In this document: piece after piece, positions 17,701 through 26,180 of the stretch | Numbering within the stretch: the stretch's first letter is position 1 | Layout of the letters: each line of letters starts with the position of its first letter | Origin: Peptococcaceae bacterium | GTDB taxonomy: Bacteria; Bacillota; Peptococcia; Peptococcales; Peptococcaceae | Length of the DNA: 35,767 bases | Assembly: GCA_900756555.1 (NCBI GenBank) | Contig: CAAEKP010000100.1 | Coordinates: 1-35,767 of the forward strand | Direction: 5' to 3' | Made by a program: the position numbers and the translations under genes | The notes under the pieces: model-generated | Told to the model about the DNA's origin: nothing | Databases searched by the model: none | Seen by the model: the letters and a program-made list of their open reading frames with translations, nothing else

Positions 17701-18221
17701 CCATCACCAGCTTTCGGAAGCATCAATGCATTGCCTTCATTATTCCAATCTATCTGAGTCCGAAAATAATGGGAGACCACCCTTTCTGTTTTGGGGTCAG
17801 TTGATGTAAGCGTTGTATAGTTACCGGCAGAAACAGCAACATTAATACTATCCCCTTCAACAACACTTACTGTCAAACTAATCGCTGATTGGCGATATGC
17901 GTTTGATCTGTTAATCAGTTCCTCTGCATCCTCTAGATAATCGCTAGTAACCTTGAATTTTACTTCTGAACGTTCATCTGGTTCAGTTGTATCTGTAGCA
18001 ATCTGCTTCTCATCTAGTTCATCTTCTTGAATACCAGACGTTTCTTCTTCTGGCACTTCCTGCGGATATAAAATTCCGGCTATATATCGGGTACGAGGCG
18101 AATCACTAACCAAAATCTCTTCGCCATTAGATTGCTTATATCCTGGCCAATCTATCGGATCTGGACCAATAAACTCTCTCTTTACTAAATTAAGCAATTC
18201 GGTTCTTCTTTCATCTGCCAT
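14784..18221 (-). CDS. drmA: DISARM SF2 helicase DrmA
   Basis: 1145 residues. Helicase motif I is WFPTGGGKTEAYLGL near residue 475, motif II is IIQDELHLISGPLG near 692, then ASTATISRA (motif III) and a C-terminal lobe with TNMISVGLDVPRLGLM and YIQATSRVGRN (motifs V-VI) near 930-960. CPWCG and CSNTKCGF form a probable zinc ribbon inserted between motifs I and II. DrmA is the ATP-dependent translocase of DISARM and pairs with DrmB. The ATG at 18221 follows GAGGAG; its first 11 bases overlap the end of the NERD-helicase gene, so the two are translationally coupled. Identification rests on the helicase motifs together with the DrmB partner next door. Confidence 0.88.
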   Translation of the reverse strand: MADERRTELLNLVKREFIGPDPIDWPGYKQSNGEEILVSDSPRTRYIAGILYPQEVPEEETSGIQEDELDEKQIATDTTEPDERSEVKFKVTSDYLEDAEELINRSNAYRQSAISLTVSVVEGDSINVAVSAGNYTTLTSTDPKTERVVSHYFRTQIDWNNEGNALMLPKAGDGVKKLKVGETMLYFDVTYRYRKGNCLIYTFTLENSIIKPATFKDDDCYFQVFFSLTSNKGFCPLPDAQKINVHDEDYLSNQLLYRDVRNYAIGHGCAADWTITNGTVNRIESSIFPMYEVKPIVPASLEGVNLEMLNYGPGADFDKNILELIRMCDMYEGWIDLREKEAANLEALYSRADYSTTAKRHISNCRTCLLRMKEGIALLKSNEKVRIAFQYMNLAMIMQQLHYNLPLQKWISDEDDNLYLENTVASLPDPYNSETWYGNKTRYGKWRPFQLAFVLMNLQSMADRNSSERDILDLIWFPTGGGKTEAYLGLSAYTIFIRRLMDKDDSGTAILMRYTLRLLTAQQYERASAMICACDLIRKQHEDLFGVSRITIGLWVGSATTPNRMADAVAKYDELYSGKSDENPFIILKCPWCGAQMGVVQKKSGLKEIKGYWKKPEARKKKSILFKCSNTKCGFSDKDNPLPLYVVDEAIYDSTPTLLLGTVDKFAMLPFKPQAQKLFGYYNGEKLTSPDLIIQDELHLISGPLGSMVGHYETMISELCAMNINGTIIKPKIVASTATISRAKEQCHALYACPKDTVFQFPPSGLNAGDSFFAVEDAAQNGRQYVGVLASGSSSDATTSIRLFASLLYAVKELKIGEEKQRDPYWTNVGYFNSIRELGQARTWIRADIDQHLDVMYKRRHADKAYGKEYSKRRRYIWRDEELTSRIPGDKVTASLANLSIPYAGKDYHDLHSDEFPIDICLATNMISVGLDVPRLGLMTVAGQPKTTSEYIQATSRVGRNAGDAPGIVFVLYRPGRPRDKSHYEHFKEYHSKLYCSVEPTSVTPFSAPVRERALHAIMIGIMRLENDDAYNSGAPMIPNDTVLNHVEQVIRDRIADVDPDELDETMLRYEERLSEWKAWHPALWDPKRNRDWSFTEDVPLMYGAGEYPNEAWGKHGFETPTSMRSVDASCEADLMLKEYSAKED

Positions 18222-19956
18222 TATTTATTCTCCTCGTAAAGAATAATTGTATACGCTGTTCACACGCCTTCTTTGACTCCAATACGTGAAGGTCGAACCT
18301 AGCTCGGCTTAATCCAACATAAATCAACTTTTCATCATCGTAACTATCGATATCAGTGATTATGATTGTTGAGCTTTCGAGTCCCTTAAAGGCATGTATT
18401 GTACTAAAACGGATTTGTCCAGCTGCTTCCACAGAATATCTCTCTACCCTTATATTTTTGAACATGCCAACAACGGAATCATTCAAAACTCGTGGGGACA
18501 AAATTACAATATCACTACGTTTCACATTTTTATTAAGCAGATCCGATATCAGAGATACCAGCTTGCATTTTTGGTCTTCCATATCTTCATATATGACATG
18601 ATCAACAGCTGGCGTATTAATCGCATCTTCAAATGCTGCATTTGCCTTAATTCCCACAATATTTTCTATATCCAAACAAATCTTCTTTGTATTTCTACAG
18701 TTCTTCGTAAGTTTAAACAAGGCATAATTAGCCCTATTTTGAAGTATCTCAATAAAATCGTGCTCTTTCATGTCTTTAGAATAAATGGCTTGCATAGAGA
18801 AATCGCCAAACATTATCCATTTTCCTTGCTGGAGACCCTCTTTCAAACTATAATCCATCACATTCAGATACATTTCTTTAAGCAAGTCTTGTGCTTCATC
18901 AATGATTAGCCTGTCATAATAAGTCGGCATATCCTGAATTACTTTCAATGTTTTTTGAGGCAATACATTCGTAAAATAATCAGTTTCAGATTCTGCATCG
19001 GACGAAAAATCATATATTCCTTTTTCCATAAGCAGACGCTTCATATACGAATGGAAGCTTCCCACATACATCGGTCGCTGATCTTGTGGATATGCTATAA
19101 AGTAATTTTGTAGCCATTTTCCGAGCATTCTATTATAACAGAACAAGGCCACTTTTTCCCCGTTAACAATAGCTCTCTTTGCAGCCTCAATTGCAAGCAT
19201 TGTTTTTCCGGTTCCAGCAGTTCCTCGAACAAGAGCTCTTGGATTGTCAGCTAATTGTTCAATGCATTGGGCTTGCTCATTTGTTAATTCCTGTAAGCTT
19301 TCCTCGGTATATTTTTGCTTAATTTTCAACGGAACTTCAATATCAAAGTCCCCTCGTAAAAGTTGTGCAATATAATCAACGTCTGATTTTGTAGGAATCA
19401 TTTCATCATTTATCGGATATCCTAACCGTTTTCTTGTAGCAATTGCTCCATTTGCGATGCGTTCAATAAAACCTACAACATTTTTTCCATCGTTTATATC
19501 AAACACTTGCCATTGATCTTCGTCAACACCAACCGATGAATATTCAATATCGGGAAACATTACACCTATCCCAAACAGAATATCTTTCAGGTGCATATGC
19601 TTTGCATCCAGTTTAGTAGTAAGTAATGCTTTTATACTGTAGATTCCTTCCCACGCTTGATCAAATGGCCCACGAACTTTTTCGTCATATACTCCATGTT
19701 TGTTTACAAACCGCCATTTGCCTAGTTTTCTTTCCACACGTCCCCCTTTAACTTCAAGTGCAAACATACCTTTTTCTAGTATCAACACCAAGAAATCGAT
19801 TTCGCCATGAATAACCCTCTGATGATTCGTTATTCCTAAGGAATGAAGCACAATCCAATCTTTAGTCCCCAAGGCTGTCCGGAACCATTCAAATACATGC
19901 TTTTCTGCATTGCTTTTTATGTCAGGAGACATTGAAGCAGGAATCATAACAGCCAT
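18211..19956 (-). CDS. NERD nuclease-domain / UvrD-like SF1 helicase fusion
   Basis: 581 residues. Residues about 15-130 are a NERD domain of the PD-(D/E)XK type: GEIDFLVLI (D54) and ALEVKGG (E68, K70) provide the expected catalytic set. From 225 an SF1 helicase follows: LTNEQAQCI (Q motif), RGTAGTGKT (Walker A, about 245-252), LIIDEAQD (Walker B, 350-357), LTKNCRNTKKI and FSTIHAFKGLESSTIII, then VGLSRARFDLHVL. A nuclease-helicase of this type could cut or process foreign DNA. The ATG at 19956 has GAAGG 7 bases upstream; an earlier in-frame TTG overlaps drmE and is less likely. It is not a standard DISARM gene, yet it is locked into the operon: 10 bases after drmE and overlapping drmA. Confidence 0.82.
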   Translation of the reverse strand: MAVMIPASMSPDIKSNAEKHVFEWFRTALGTKDWIVLHSLGITNHQRVIHGEIDFLVLILEKGMFALEVKGGRVERKLGKWRFVNKHGVYDEKVRGPFDQAWEGIYSIKALLTTKLDAKHMHLKDILFGIGVMFPDIEYSSVGVDEDQWQVFDINDGKNVVGFIERIANGAIATRKRLGYPINDEMIPTKSDVDYIAQLLRGDFDIEVPLKIKQKYTEESLQELTNEQAQCIEQLADNPRALVRGTAGTGKTMLAIEAAKRAIVNGEKVALFCYNRMLGKWLQNYFIAYPQDQRPMYVGSFHSYMKRLLMEKGIYDFSSDAESETDYFTNVLPQKTLKVIQDMPTYYDRLIIDEAQDLLKEMYLNVMDYSLKEGLQQGKWIMFGDFSMQAIYSKDMKEHDFIEILQNRANYALFKLTKNCRNTKKICLDIENIVGIKANAAFEDAINTPAVDHVIYEDMEDQKCKLVSLISDLLNKNVKRSDIVILSPRVLNDSVVGMFKNIRVERYSVEAAGQIRFSTIHAFKGLESSTIIITDIDSYDDEKLIYVGLSRARFDLHVLESKKACEQRIQLFFTRRINNGR

Positions 19957-19966
19957 AATATTACCT

Positions 19967-22555
19967 TCAATCTTCAATTAATCTATTAGTATCTGTTGAT
20001 GCTACTTCAACTTCAAAACCAATATCAATAATTTTCAAAACCTTGACAGAACCTATTCCCTCCATCTCCATTTCAATTGGCTCCCAGATGTTAAACGGAT
20101 CTATATCCTCGTATTTCTTTAGCTCTTTTGCTAAAGTGAGTTTCAACTGCTCAGATAGTTTTCTTCCAGCTAGAATATGAGCATTACGTACTTCCTGTGC
20201 TGCCTCAAATACAGAATCCAATAGCTCCATCAACATTTCATTCTCTGTAACAGTTGCCAAAATTTTTAAGTCGTCTTTTGATCGTGGAGCAATAACGTCC
20301 TCATCCTCAATCCAGTGTTTGATTGTAGGAAGACGTTTATCACATCCTGCTGCCTTTAGTTTTTCATATAAATCTTCGACTGTACAAAACAGTAGCTCAA
20401 TTTTCAGAGCTTCTCGCCATTTAGTTGCTAACTCGCGCAAATTCCCTTTTCCACTATTTTCTAGTGCCACATCTGCCAGTTCTTTAATAATATCTTTATC
20501 TGCCTCTCGTACAACAATAAAATCTCCAATAGCAAGTTCCGTTGGTAATTTGCTTTCAATCTCGTTCTTATGTGAAGAAGAATTAATGATTTTTGTTGCT
20601 GAAATTAGTTTATGCCCTACTCGATAGAACGATAAATATCCACCCACAAAGTTAATTGGAATAGCAGGAACAATTTCTTTTCCGGCGGAATTTCCATTGC
20701 TGACATATTGCCGAAATTTATTTTCCCGAAGAATAAGTTCGATTTCGCCCAGCTCATCGACTTTTTCTTCTGCTTGTTCACTGACTGATTCTTGATCATA
20801 TCTCTCAGTTAAAATTTGAACTTCTCCGGATGAAAAAGCTTTTTCAATAATCGCCTTATTAGATGAACTTCTAAGTGCCTTACACCAACGAGCTGAATCA
20901 TGTTTTTTCCACTTATTTTCATAATCATAAAGCAGAACTACATACTGGCTTGTATTGAAACTATAAATGATTTTTCTCATAATAGCTCTCTTCATCCAGC
21001 CACAAATCACAGTGATATCTGTCTCATCCAGAGGTCTAGAATAATACTCCGACGGAAATAACACTGTCACTTGGCTTCTAGTAAGGCTACGATAACACCA
21101 CAGATCCCAGAATTTCTGAATTTGATCTTTTGGGGATTTTTCTGGAACAATCAGATAGATTTTTGCACTAGGCGTTTTTCGTAAATAATCCTGTAAAACC
21201 TTAGATTTAGCAAATACATACGTTTTATCATATATAACATAAAGGTTATCAATAACAGCCGAATAATCATCTACAATAGTATCTGTCAGGTAATTCTTTT
21301 CAACAGCCAACACTTCTTGACATTCACGCAACGTTCGATTGGCTATTTCTCTATCCATATCAGATAAATCTGTAGTGGTACGAAGTGCAGTAAAGGTAAG
21401 GCTATTTAGCTTTTCAAACAAACGCATTAGCTGCGGCGATTGTTCTTCAGTTTCACGTCTATGTGCTGCTAACAACTTCATAGCTGCACTGATTTCCTTA
21501 CCATCAGAATTCAGATACAGAACTGATTGTTTCACACAATTTTTAACCCTTTTATCCGAAGACAGAGGAACTACATCATATAATTTTTCCGTCAGTGTTT
21601 CTTTGTTCCATCTCCAAATATTAAACCCACGTGTGGCATATGGTTCCAGTTCAAATGAATTCGCAATATCGGTAATACACACTATAGGAATGTTAAGCTT
21701 TAGTAGATTATCTAATGCATCCAACTGATTAATTAAAGCATTTGTATTAGCGCCATCAATAATGATTGATTGAACAGGTGCTCCTTTTTCAATAGCCGCA
21801 CTGATAGCATATAAATCTGATGCAAAAACAATTGCCGGAACGCCTGACATCTGACCAAGACTGATATTTGTAATTTCCCCCTCGTAATCGGCCTGAGCAA
21901 TATGGAATATTTCTGTTGCCTTTTTTCTGTCAATCATGCAATTTGAAAGTTGCTCTTTTACAGCAGCTATGGATGTCATTGTAAAAATTGAGCTCTCCAT
22001 ATGTGTCTTCATTTCTGACACATATGCGATTTTTTCGCTTCCTGCAGACTCACCATGCATGGCTGATAAGGCAGCTTTCTTTGCTGTTACATACTGTGCG
22101 TTTTTACTAAGACGACGTTTGGTAACAACCTTTTGAAAAATTGGAAGAGTATCAATAGGAGCACTACATTTGTCTACGTCGGCCAGCTTTATCATAAGGC
22201 AGGTAGAATTATCCCGTTCTTCTATCCCTAAGTACTCAACGATAGCATTGCCCACTTTAAGTTTTTCACCAACAGTAAATCCTGTCGGATCATAACTACT
22301 CTTAATCTTACCCTGTGAAATATTGTGAAACAGTTTCATCAAGGTGAACATAAAAATCGATTGCATTTTCTCTGGAAAAACTATTAAATTTAATCTTCCT
22401 TGGTGTTTAATCATTTTATCCAGCATAGTGATACTTACTTTGATAATAGGTGGAATCTCTGTAGAAAAAGAGCCTTCACCAAGAGAGATGGTGATATTAT
22501 CAAAGTCTGTGCCCGATGAGAGAAGCCGATTTATATACTCATTCCATTCAATCAT
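19967..22555 (-). CDS. drmE: Large DrmE-like protein of the DISARM locus
   Basis: 862 residues, no clear enzymatic signature. Size and position beside drmA, drmB and a C5-methylase fit DrmE, the class-2 DISARM protein of unknown function; I assign it by context, not by a motif. The sequence has a helicase-like feel without a P-loop: VQSIIIDGANTN resembles a degenerate Walker B strand, followed by LNIPIVCITDIANSFEL. Later DITVICGWMKRAIMRKIIYS and QYVVLLYDYENKW resemble a C-terminal helicase lobe. It may be an inactive helicase-like scaffold. It begins 20 bases after the AIPR gene. Alternative: an unrelated defence accessory protein. Confidence 0.6.
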   Translation of the reverse strand: MIEWNEYINRLLSSGTDFDNITISLGEGSFSTEIPPIIKVSITMLDKMIKHQGRLNLIVFPEKMQSIFMFTLMKLFHNISQGKIKSSYDPTGFTVGEKLKVGNAIVEYLGIEERDNSTCLMIKLADVDKCSAPIDTLPIFQKVVTKRRLSKNAQYVTAKKAALSAMHGESAGSEKIAYVSEMKTHMESSIFTMTSIAAVKEQLSNCMIDRKKATEIFHIAQADYEGEITNISLGQMSGVPAIVFASDLYAISAAIEKGAPVQSIIIDGANTNALINQLDALDNLLKLNIPIVCITDIANSFELEPYATRGFNIWRWNKETLTEKLYDVVPLSSDKRVKNCVKQSVLYLNSDGKEISAAMKLLAAHRRETEEQSPQLMRLFEKLNSLTFTALRTTTDLSDMDREIANRTLRECQEVLAVEKNYLTDTIVDDYSAVIDNLYVIYDKTYVFAKSKVLQDYLRKTPSAKIYLIVPEKSPKDQIQKFWDLWCYRSLTRSQVTVLFPSEYYSRPLDETDITVICGWMKRAIMRKIIYSFNTSQYVVLLYDYENKWKKHDSARWCKALRSSSNKAIIEKAFSSGEVQILTERYDQESVSEQAEEKVDELGEIELILRENKFRQYVSNGNSAGKEIVPAIPINFVGGYLSFYRVGHKLISATKIINSSSHKNEIESKLPTELAIGDFIVVREADKDIIKELADVALENSGKGNLRELATKWREALKIELLFCTVEDLYEKLKAAGCDKRLPTIKHWIEDEDVIAPRSKDDLKILATVTENEMLMELLDSVFEAAQEVRNAHILAGRKLSEQLKLTLAKELKKYEDIDPFNIWEPIEMEMEGIGSVKVLKIIDIGFEVEVASTDTNRLIED

Positions 22556-22575
22556 GATGAATTCTCCTAGTTTAC

Positions 22576-24615
22576 TTATTCAATGCTAAATCCTTTTATT
22601 TGCGCATCTGCAAGTGCTTTTAATGCATGTTTCGACTGCTTGATACTTGGCTTTTTCCCTCGACTAACTATAGAACCTACAGAGAATAACATACTACGCA
22701 ACCAAGGCTGGAAGTTATTTGTTTCTTTAGCCCACTTTGAAAGCGCAAACCATGTTTCAGCTGGAACATTTGCTGCTTTATCAATTATCAGCTGCTCATC
22801 TTCGGTTATCGAATCAATGCTATTGGTTGCAGTTTTTTTCTCTGTTGTATATCCCACAGATACTAGCTCTGTTTCTAATTCCTCACTTAAAGAATATTCA
22901 ATGTTTTTTACATTTTCCCAGCATTTTTCCTTTTTGCACCATTCGCCAATATTAGCTCCATTAGGCGGATCCGTAATAAGCTTGTGCACTAGTACTGATA
23001 CCGATATAATTTCCTGCTCCAATGTTTGGGATAAACATTGTTCCTTCCAGATTCTATCTAAGTCAATACGTTGCGCTGTTTTATATGAGAGAAACGCTAA
23101 TGTGTACGTAACAATATTGGCACGATATCCACCAAATTGTTGTTGCTGAACAAGTTTTTCGGTTCTCCTGAAAAGGATTGCTTTTGCAACTAATCTTTGA
23201 AAATACTTTTCATCTGGTAAGATGCCTTTCCGTTCATTCAGACGAATAGTAAATCTACGGAAGTTCTTTTGCGCACCCTCACTAACTTGAAATGGAAGCT
23301 GGTCCCATGTATTTTCATATTTTGCAAGATCAGTTTTTGTGAAAACCGGATGTGTTTCCTTAAATTGTTTTTTCCTTAGTGCAGTTGTCTCTCTCGACAG
23401 CATATCTGCATACTGTCCGCGCGCTCTTTCATAAAACCAGTTAACAGGTTTCATATCGCCTTGTGCCAAAGCCCAAATTGTACGTGAAAGTTCCTCTACC
23501 CTACGGTGGAACGGATCATTTGCAGAGAAATCTGCAACTTGCACCTTGTTTTGAGTATTTGCAAACGCTGAAATTCTAGGAACAATTTCATCCATATCAT
23601 CAGGATGAGTAATTACAGATACTTTCATCTGAACAAATACTCTGGATAAATCTGCCGGAAATTTTTTATCTTTACTAGCGTTAAATATGGATGCCGTAGT
23701 CTGACCACCATTTACAATTTGCATATCCCGGATTTTTCTGATAGAAGGTTTTCCATTATCATCTCTTACTATTTCAACACTCTCAGCCGTAACCGAAATG
23801 CCGTTATTATAGGCAAGAAACATATCCGGCTCCTCTCGAAGGGTGTCTCTGATACCCTTGTTTACCGCGCCTTTAACTTGAAGGAACGATCTAACATTCT
23901 TTTCAAGTAATCGATCTCTGTACTCATTATAAAGTGCAGCTAGGAGTTCGCCACTTATAATCGCCAAATAAACGCTATACTTGTCACTTGTGCTATTTTC
24001 AATGCATGGAATAGTAAGATTGAACTTTTCATCAAAATCAATCTCAATAGTCTCACGCATTTTTCCGGATGTTACACAGCGATACAACCGATCAATATCC
24101 CATATGACAAAAGAAATCTCTGCGTTTCTAACTGTTAAGTTCTTTAATGGAATTGGTTTAACCAAGCCATTGGTCAAAGCGCAAATACGAACATTTCTAA
24201 TGTTCTCTTTTTCCTTGTTAATAGTAATAGCGAATTCATAAGTATCATTATCCTTTTCAAACGATGTGTATAAATCATTTATCGCCTTTTGATATAACTG
24301 AATTGCACGCTTTATTGCAGCATCTACTTCTGCCTGAGATACTGTTTTAGGAGTGTCAGAATCAGCCAAAATACTTACGAATATATCTAGTGAAGAACTA
24401 TCTTCCGCAACGGCATATGCATTCAATTGAAGTCCATAACTTCTAAATGGACACATAATCGGGTCAACAACTTCCCCCGCATCTTCGAGATATTCGAGCA
24501 TAATAGATGTCAGAAAATCATCTTTAGTCCAACCACTGGTTTCCGTATCTGCTGCCAGTTCCACTTCTTCCATAAAACCAGTGTAAAACTGTTTCATCGA
24601 TTTATCGTTAGCCAT
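22576..24615 (-). CDS. AIPR-family (abortive infection phage resistance) protein
   Basis: 679 residues. The AIPR signature is clear around 280-370: LAYNNGISVTAESVEI, MQIVNGGQTTASIFNAS (about 294-310) and ISAFANTQNKVQVADFSAND. The N-terminal 200 residues and the C-terminal 200 (ending near AIKGFSIE-like AQIKGFSIE) have no motif I recognise. AIPR proteins are known from abortive-infection loci and occur in other multi-gene phage-defence clusters, for example beside Z1 helicases and methylases. The biochemical role is not settled. The gene sits 3 bases after the methyltransferase stop and 20 bases before drmE, inside the operon, so it is not a passive neighbour. It is not part of canonical DISARM. 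Confidence 0.85.
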   Translation of the reverse strand: MANDKSMKQFYTGFMEEVELAADTETSGWTKDDFLTSIMLEYLEDAGEVVDPIMCPFRSYGLQLNAYAVAEDSSSLDIFVSILADSDTPKTVSQAEVDAAIKRAIQLYQKAINDLYTSFEKDNDTYEFAITINKEKENIRNVRICALTNGLVKPIPLKNLTVRNAEISFVIWDIDRLYRCVTSGKMRETIEIDFDEKFNLTIPCIENSTSDKYSVYLAIISGELLAALYNEYRDRLLEKNVRSFLQVKGAVNKGIRDTLREEPDMFLAYNNGISVTAESVEIVRDDNGKPSIRKIRDMQIVNGGQTTASIFNASKDKKFPADLSRVFVQMKVSVITHPDDMDEIVPRISAFANTQNKVQVADFSANDPFHRRVEELSRTIWALAQGDMKPVNWFYERARGQYADMLSRETTALRKKQFKETHPVFTKTDLAKYENTWDQLPFQVSEGAQKNFRRFTIRLNERKGILPDEKYFQRLVAKAILFRRTEKLVQQQQFGGYRANIVTYTLAFLSYKTAQRIDLDRIWKEQCLSQTLEQEIISVSVLVHKLITDPPNGANIGEWCKKEKCWENVKNIEYSLSEELETELVSVGYTTEKKTATNSIDSITEDEQLIIDKAANVPAETWFALSKWAKETNNFQPWLRSMLFSVGSIVSRGKKPSIKQSKHALKALADAQIKGFSIE

Positions 24616-24618
24616 AAT

Positions 24619-25872
24619 TTAATTACCTCCAAACTGTTCCAATAACGCAGTCGCAATTATTTTTGCTAATTGCGGTGGAACAGCATTTCCGATTTGTCGA
24701 AATGCTGCTGTACGAGATCCCTCAAAAAAGAAATTATCAGGGAATGACTGAATACGAGCCGCTTCTCTAACTGAGATTGATCTTGCTTGACTCAAACTTG
24801 GGTGAATATAGTAATGACCATCTTTAGAAATATGAGCAACCATAGTATGGGTCGCAGGCAAATCGGCTGCAACAACTTTAAAACGATCCAGAAAGCTGGA
24901 TTTGTTATTATGCGTTGCCAGCGATTCAGGAATATCTGTATATATTAGTCTTTTATGATTTTTCTCCCATGCACGAATAGCCAGTCGATAAATTTCTCGA
25001 TCTCTTTCAAGATTTGTTCTTGCAACATGCCATGTCAATACATCGGACGACTTTCTAATACCTGTATCAAGTAAATACTCATTAATAACTTTGGAAGCAT
25101 ATTCTGATTTCTCTTCTCCCGGGAATAACTCTGGTAAATCTTCAAAAAGAGCTGCAACTGTGTGTTTTTTTTCATACTTATCAAGTTGAGGGTAATGATG
25201 TGTAGATCCCTTCTGCCAGCCAATTAAAATTATTCTTCTTCGATTTTGTAATACATCGTAGTCAGCAGCATTTAACACATGGCTTTCCAGTTCATAACCG
25301 CGCTCACAAAAACCGGAAATGATTTCTGAAAGGTAAGATCCACCACCGGCAGTTAACAATCCTGGTACATTTTCGAATACAAACATAGTTGGCTTATATC
25401 TTTCCAATGCTTGGAAATATAATTTGTACAGTGTATTTCTTGGGTCACCTTCCATGTTTTTTCGAGCTCTACCCACCATAGAATATGCTTGGCAAGGAGG
25501 ACCACCTAATATTAAATCTATAGAGTCAGTTTTTCTGAAAGACATTGCACGATCTATTTTTTTAAAAATCGAAGGCATACTCTCGTCGCTCATGGTTTCA
25601 CAAATAACGGAATCAAGAACTCCTTGTGGAACCATTGCATAAAGCTTTTCTCTGGAGATCCTTTTTTTCAAATAATCTATGTACTTACAATTTGAACCTA
25701 TCGACTGAAGATAGTAGTAGCATTCACGGGTTTTTAAGGTATTGCATGCGTCTGTATCCATCTCTACATGGGCTATAGGCTGATATCCAGCAGATGCAAA
25801 TCCCTCTGATAATCCACCAGCCCCAGCAAATAAATCCAGATAGGTTATTGTTGATTTCCTAGATGAACACAT
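24619..25872 (-). CDS. drmMII: C5-cytosine DNA methyltransferase (DrmMII-like)
   Basis: 417 residues with all main m5C methylase motifs: I YLDLFAGAGGLSEGF (residues 11-25), IV GGPPCQAYSMVGR with catalytic C127, VI FVFENVPGLL (E167), VIII QNRRRIILIG (209-218), and IX-X SVREAARIQSFPDNFFFEG and FRQIGNAVPP. The target-recognition region lies at about 230-340. In class-2 DISARM this enzyme marks host DNA as self; its target sequence cannot be read from the protein. No restriction endonuclease gene is adjacent, so the NERD protein is the only evident nuclease in the operon. Start ATG at 25872 after AAAGGACGGG. Family call is firm; the DISARM role comes from context. Confidence 0.93.
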   Translation of the reverse strand: MCSSRKSTITYLDLFAGAGGLSEGFASAGYQPIAHVEMDTDACNTLKTRECYYYLQSIGSNCKYIDYLKKRISREKLYAMVPQGVLDSVICETMSDESMPSIFKKIDRAMSFRKTDSIDLILGGPPCQAYSMVGRARKNMEGDPRNTLYKLYFQALERYKPTMFVFENVPGLLTAGGGSYLSEIISGFCERGYELESHVLNAADYDVLQNRRRIILIGWQKGSTHHYPQLDKYEKKHTVAALFEDLPELFPGEEKSEYASKVINEYLLDTGIRKSSDVLTWHVARTNLERDREIYRLAIRAWEKNHKRLIYTDIPESLATHNNKSSFLDRFKVVAADLPATHTMVAHISKDGHYYIHPSLSQARSISVREAARIQSFPDNFFFEGSRTAAFRQIGNAVPPQLAKIIATALLEQFGGN

Positions 25873-25893
25873 TCTGTTATGCCCGTCCTTTCA

Positions 25894-26087
25894 TCAGTCG
25901 ATAAATTCTGAAATATCATCAACCGTACACTTCAGTGCGCAGCAAACTTTCTCAATAATTTCCATGCTTATATTATCTTCAGCAGCCATTTGGTTGCCGG
26001 ACTAATCTGTGCTTTTTCTGTGAGAGCCTGTTTCTTCAAATCACGCTCGATAAGAATTTTAAAAAGCTTTTTATACGTTACTGCCAT
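25894..26087 (-). pseudogene. Frameshifted small XRE/Cro-type HTH regulator
   Basis: Starts MAVTYKKLFKILIERDLKKQ at 26087 with GAGGT upstream, continues to AQISPAT, then hits a stop after KWLLKII. Another frame resumes with MAAEDNISMEIIEKVCCALK and CTVDDISEFID, ending at 25894. Together the two halves make one typical 65-70 residue XRE regulator. The break falls in the recognition-helix region, consistent with a small deletion. It lies 21 bases before the methylase gene, where a repressor of the defence operon would be expected, so the operon may have lost its own control. A sequencing error is the alternative explanation. Confidence 0.78.
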
Positions 26088-26113
26088 AGTTGTTTACCTC
26101 TGTATAAGAACAT
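26078..26113 (-). CDS. Possible 11-residue leader peptide of the defence operon
   Basis: ATG at 26113 with a strong GGAGGA at 26123-26128 (9 bases away) encodes MFLYRGKQLWQ and stops inside the start of the XRE reading frame (26078-26080). Overlap of this stop with the next start suggests translational coupling. It is the first start codon after the predicted promoter. It may be chance; there is no homology evidence. Confidence 0.3.
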   Translation of the reverse strand: MFLYRGKQLWQ

Positions 26114-26152
26114 TCCTACCGTTCCTCCACAGGATATAATACCACACACTAC

Positions 26153-26180
26153 AGTATAACATAGGATTGACAGAATTCAA
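26153..26180 (-). promoter_or_regulatory. Likely promoter of the defence operon
   Basis: Minus strand -35 TTGAAT (26180-26175), a 16-base spacer, and -10 TATACT (26158-26153), about 65 bases ahead of the XRE start. No other good promoter is seen before the methylase gene, and the following genes are tightly packed, so the whole 13-kb operon probably depends on it. Confidence 0.6.
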
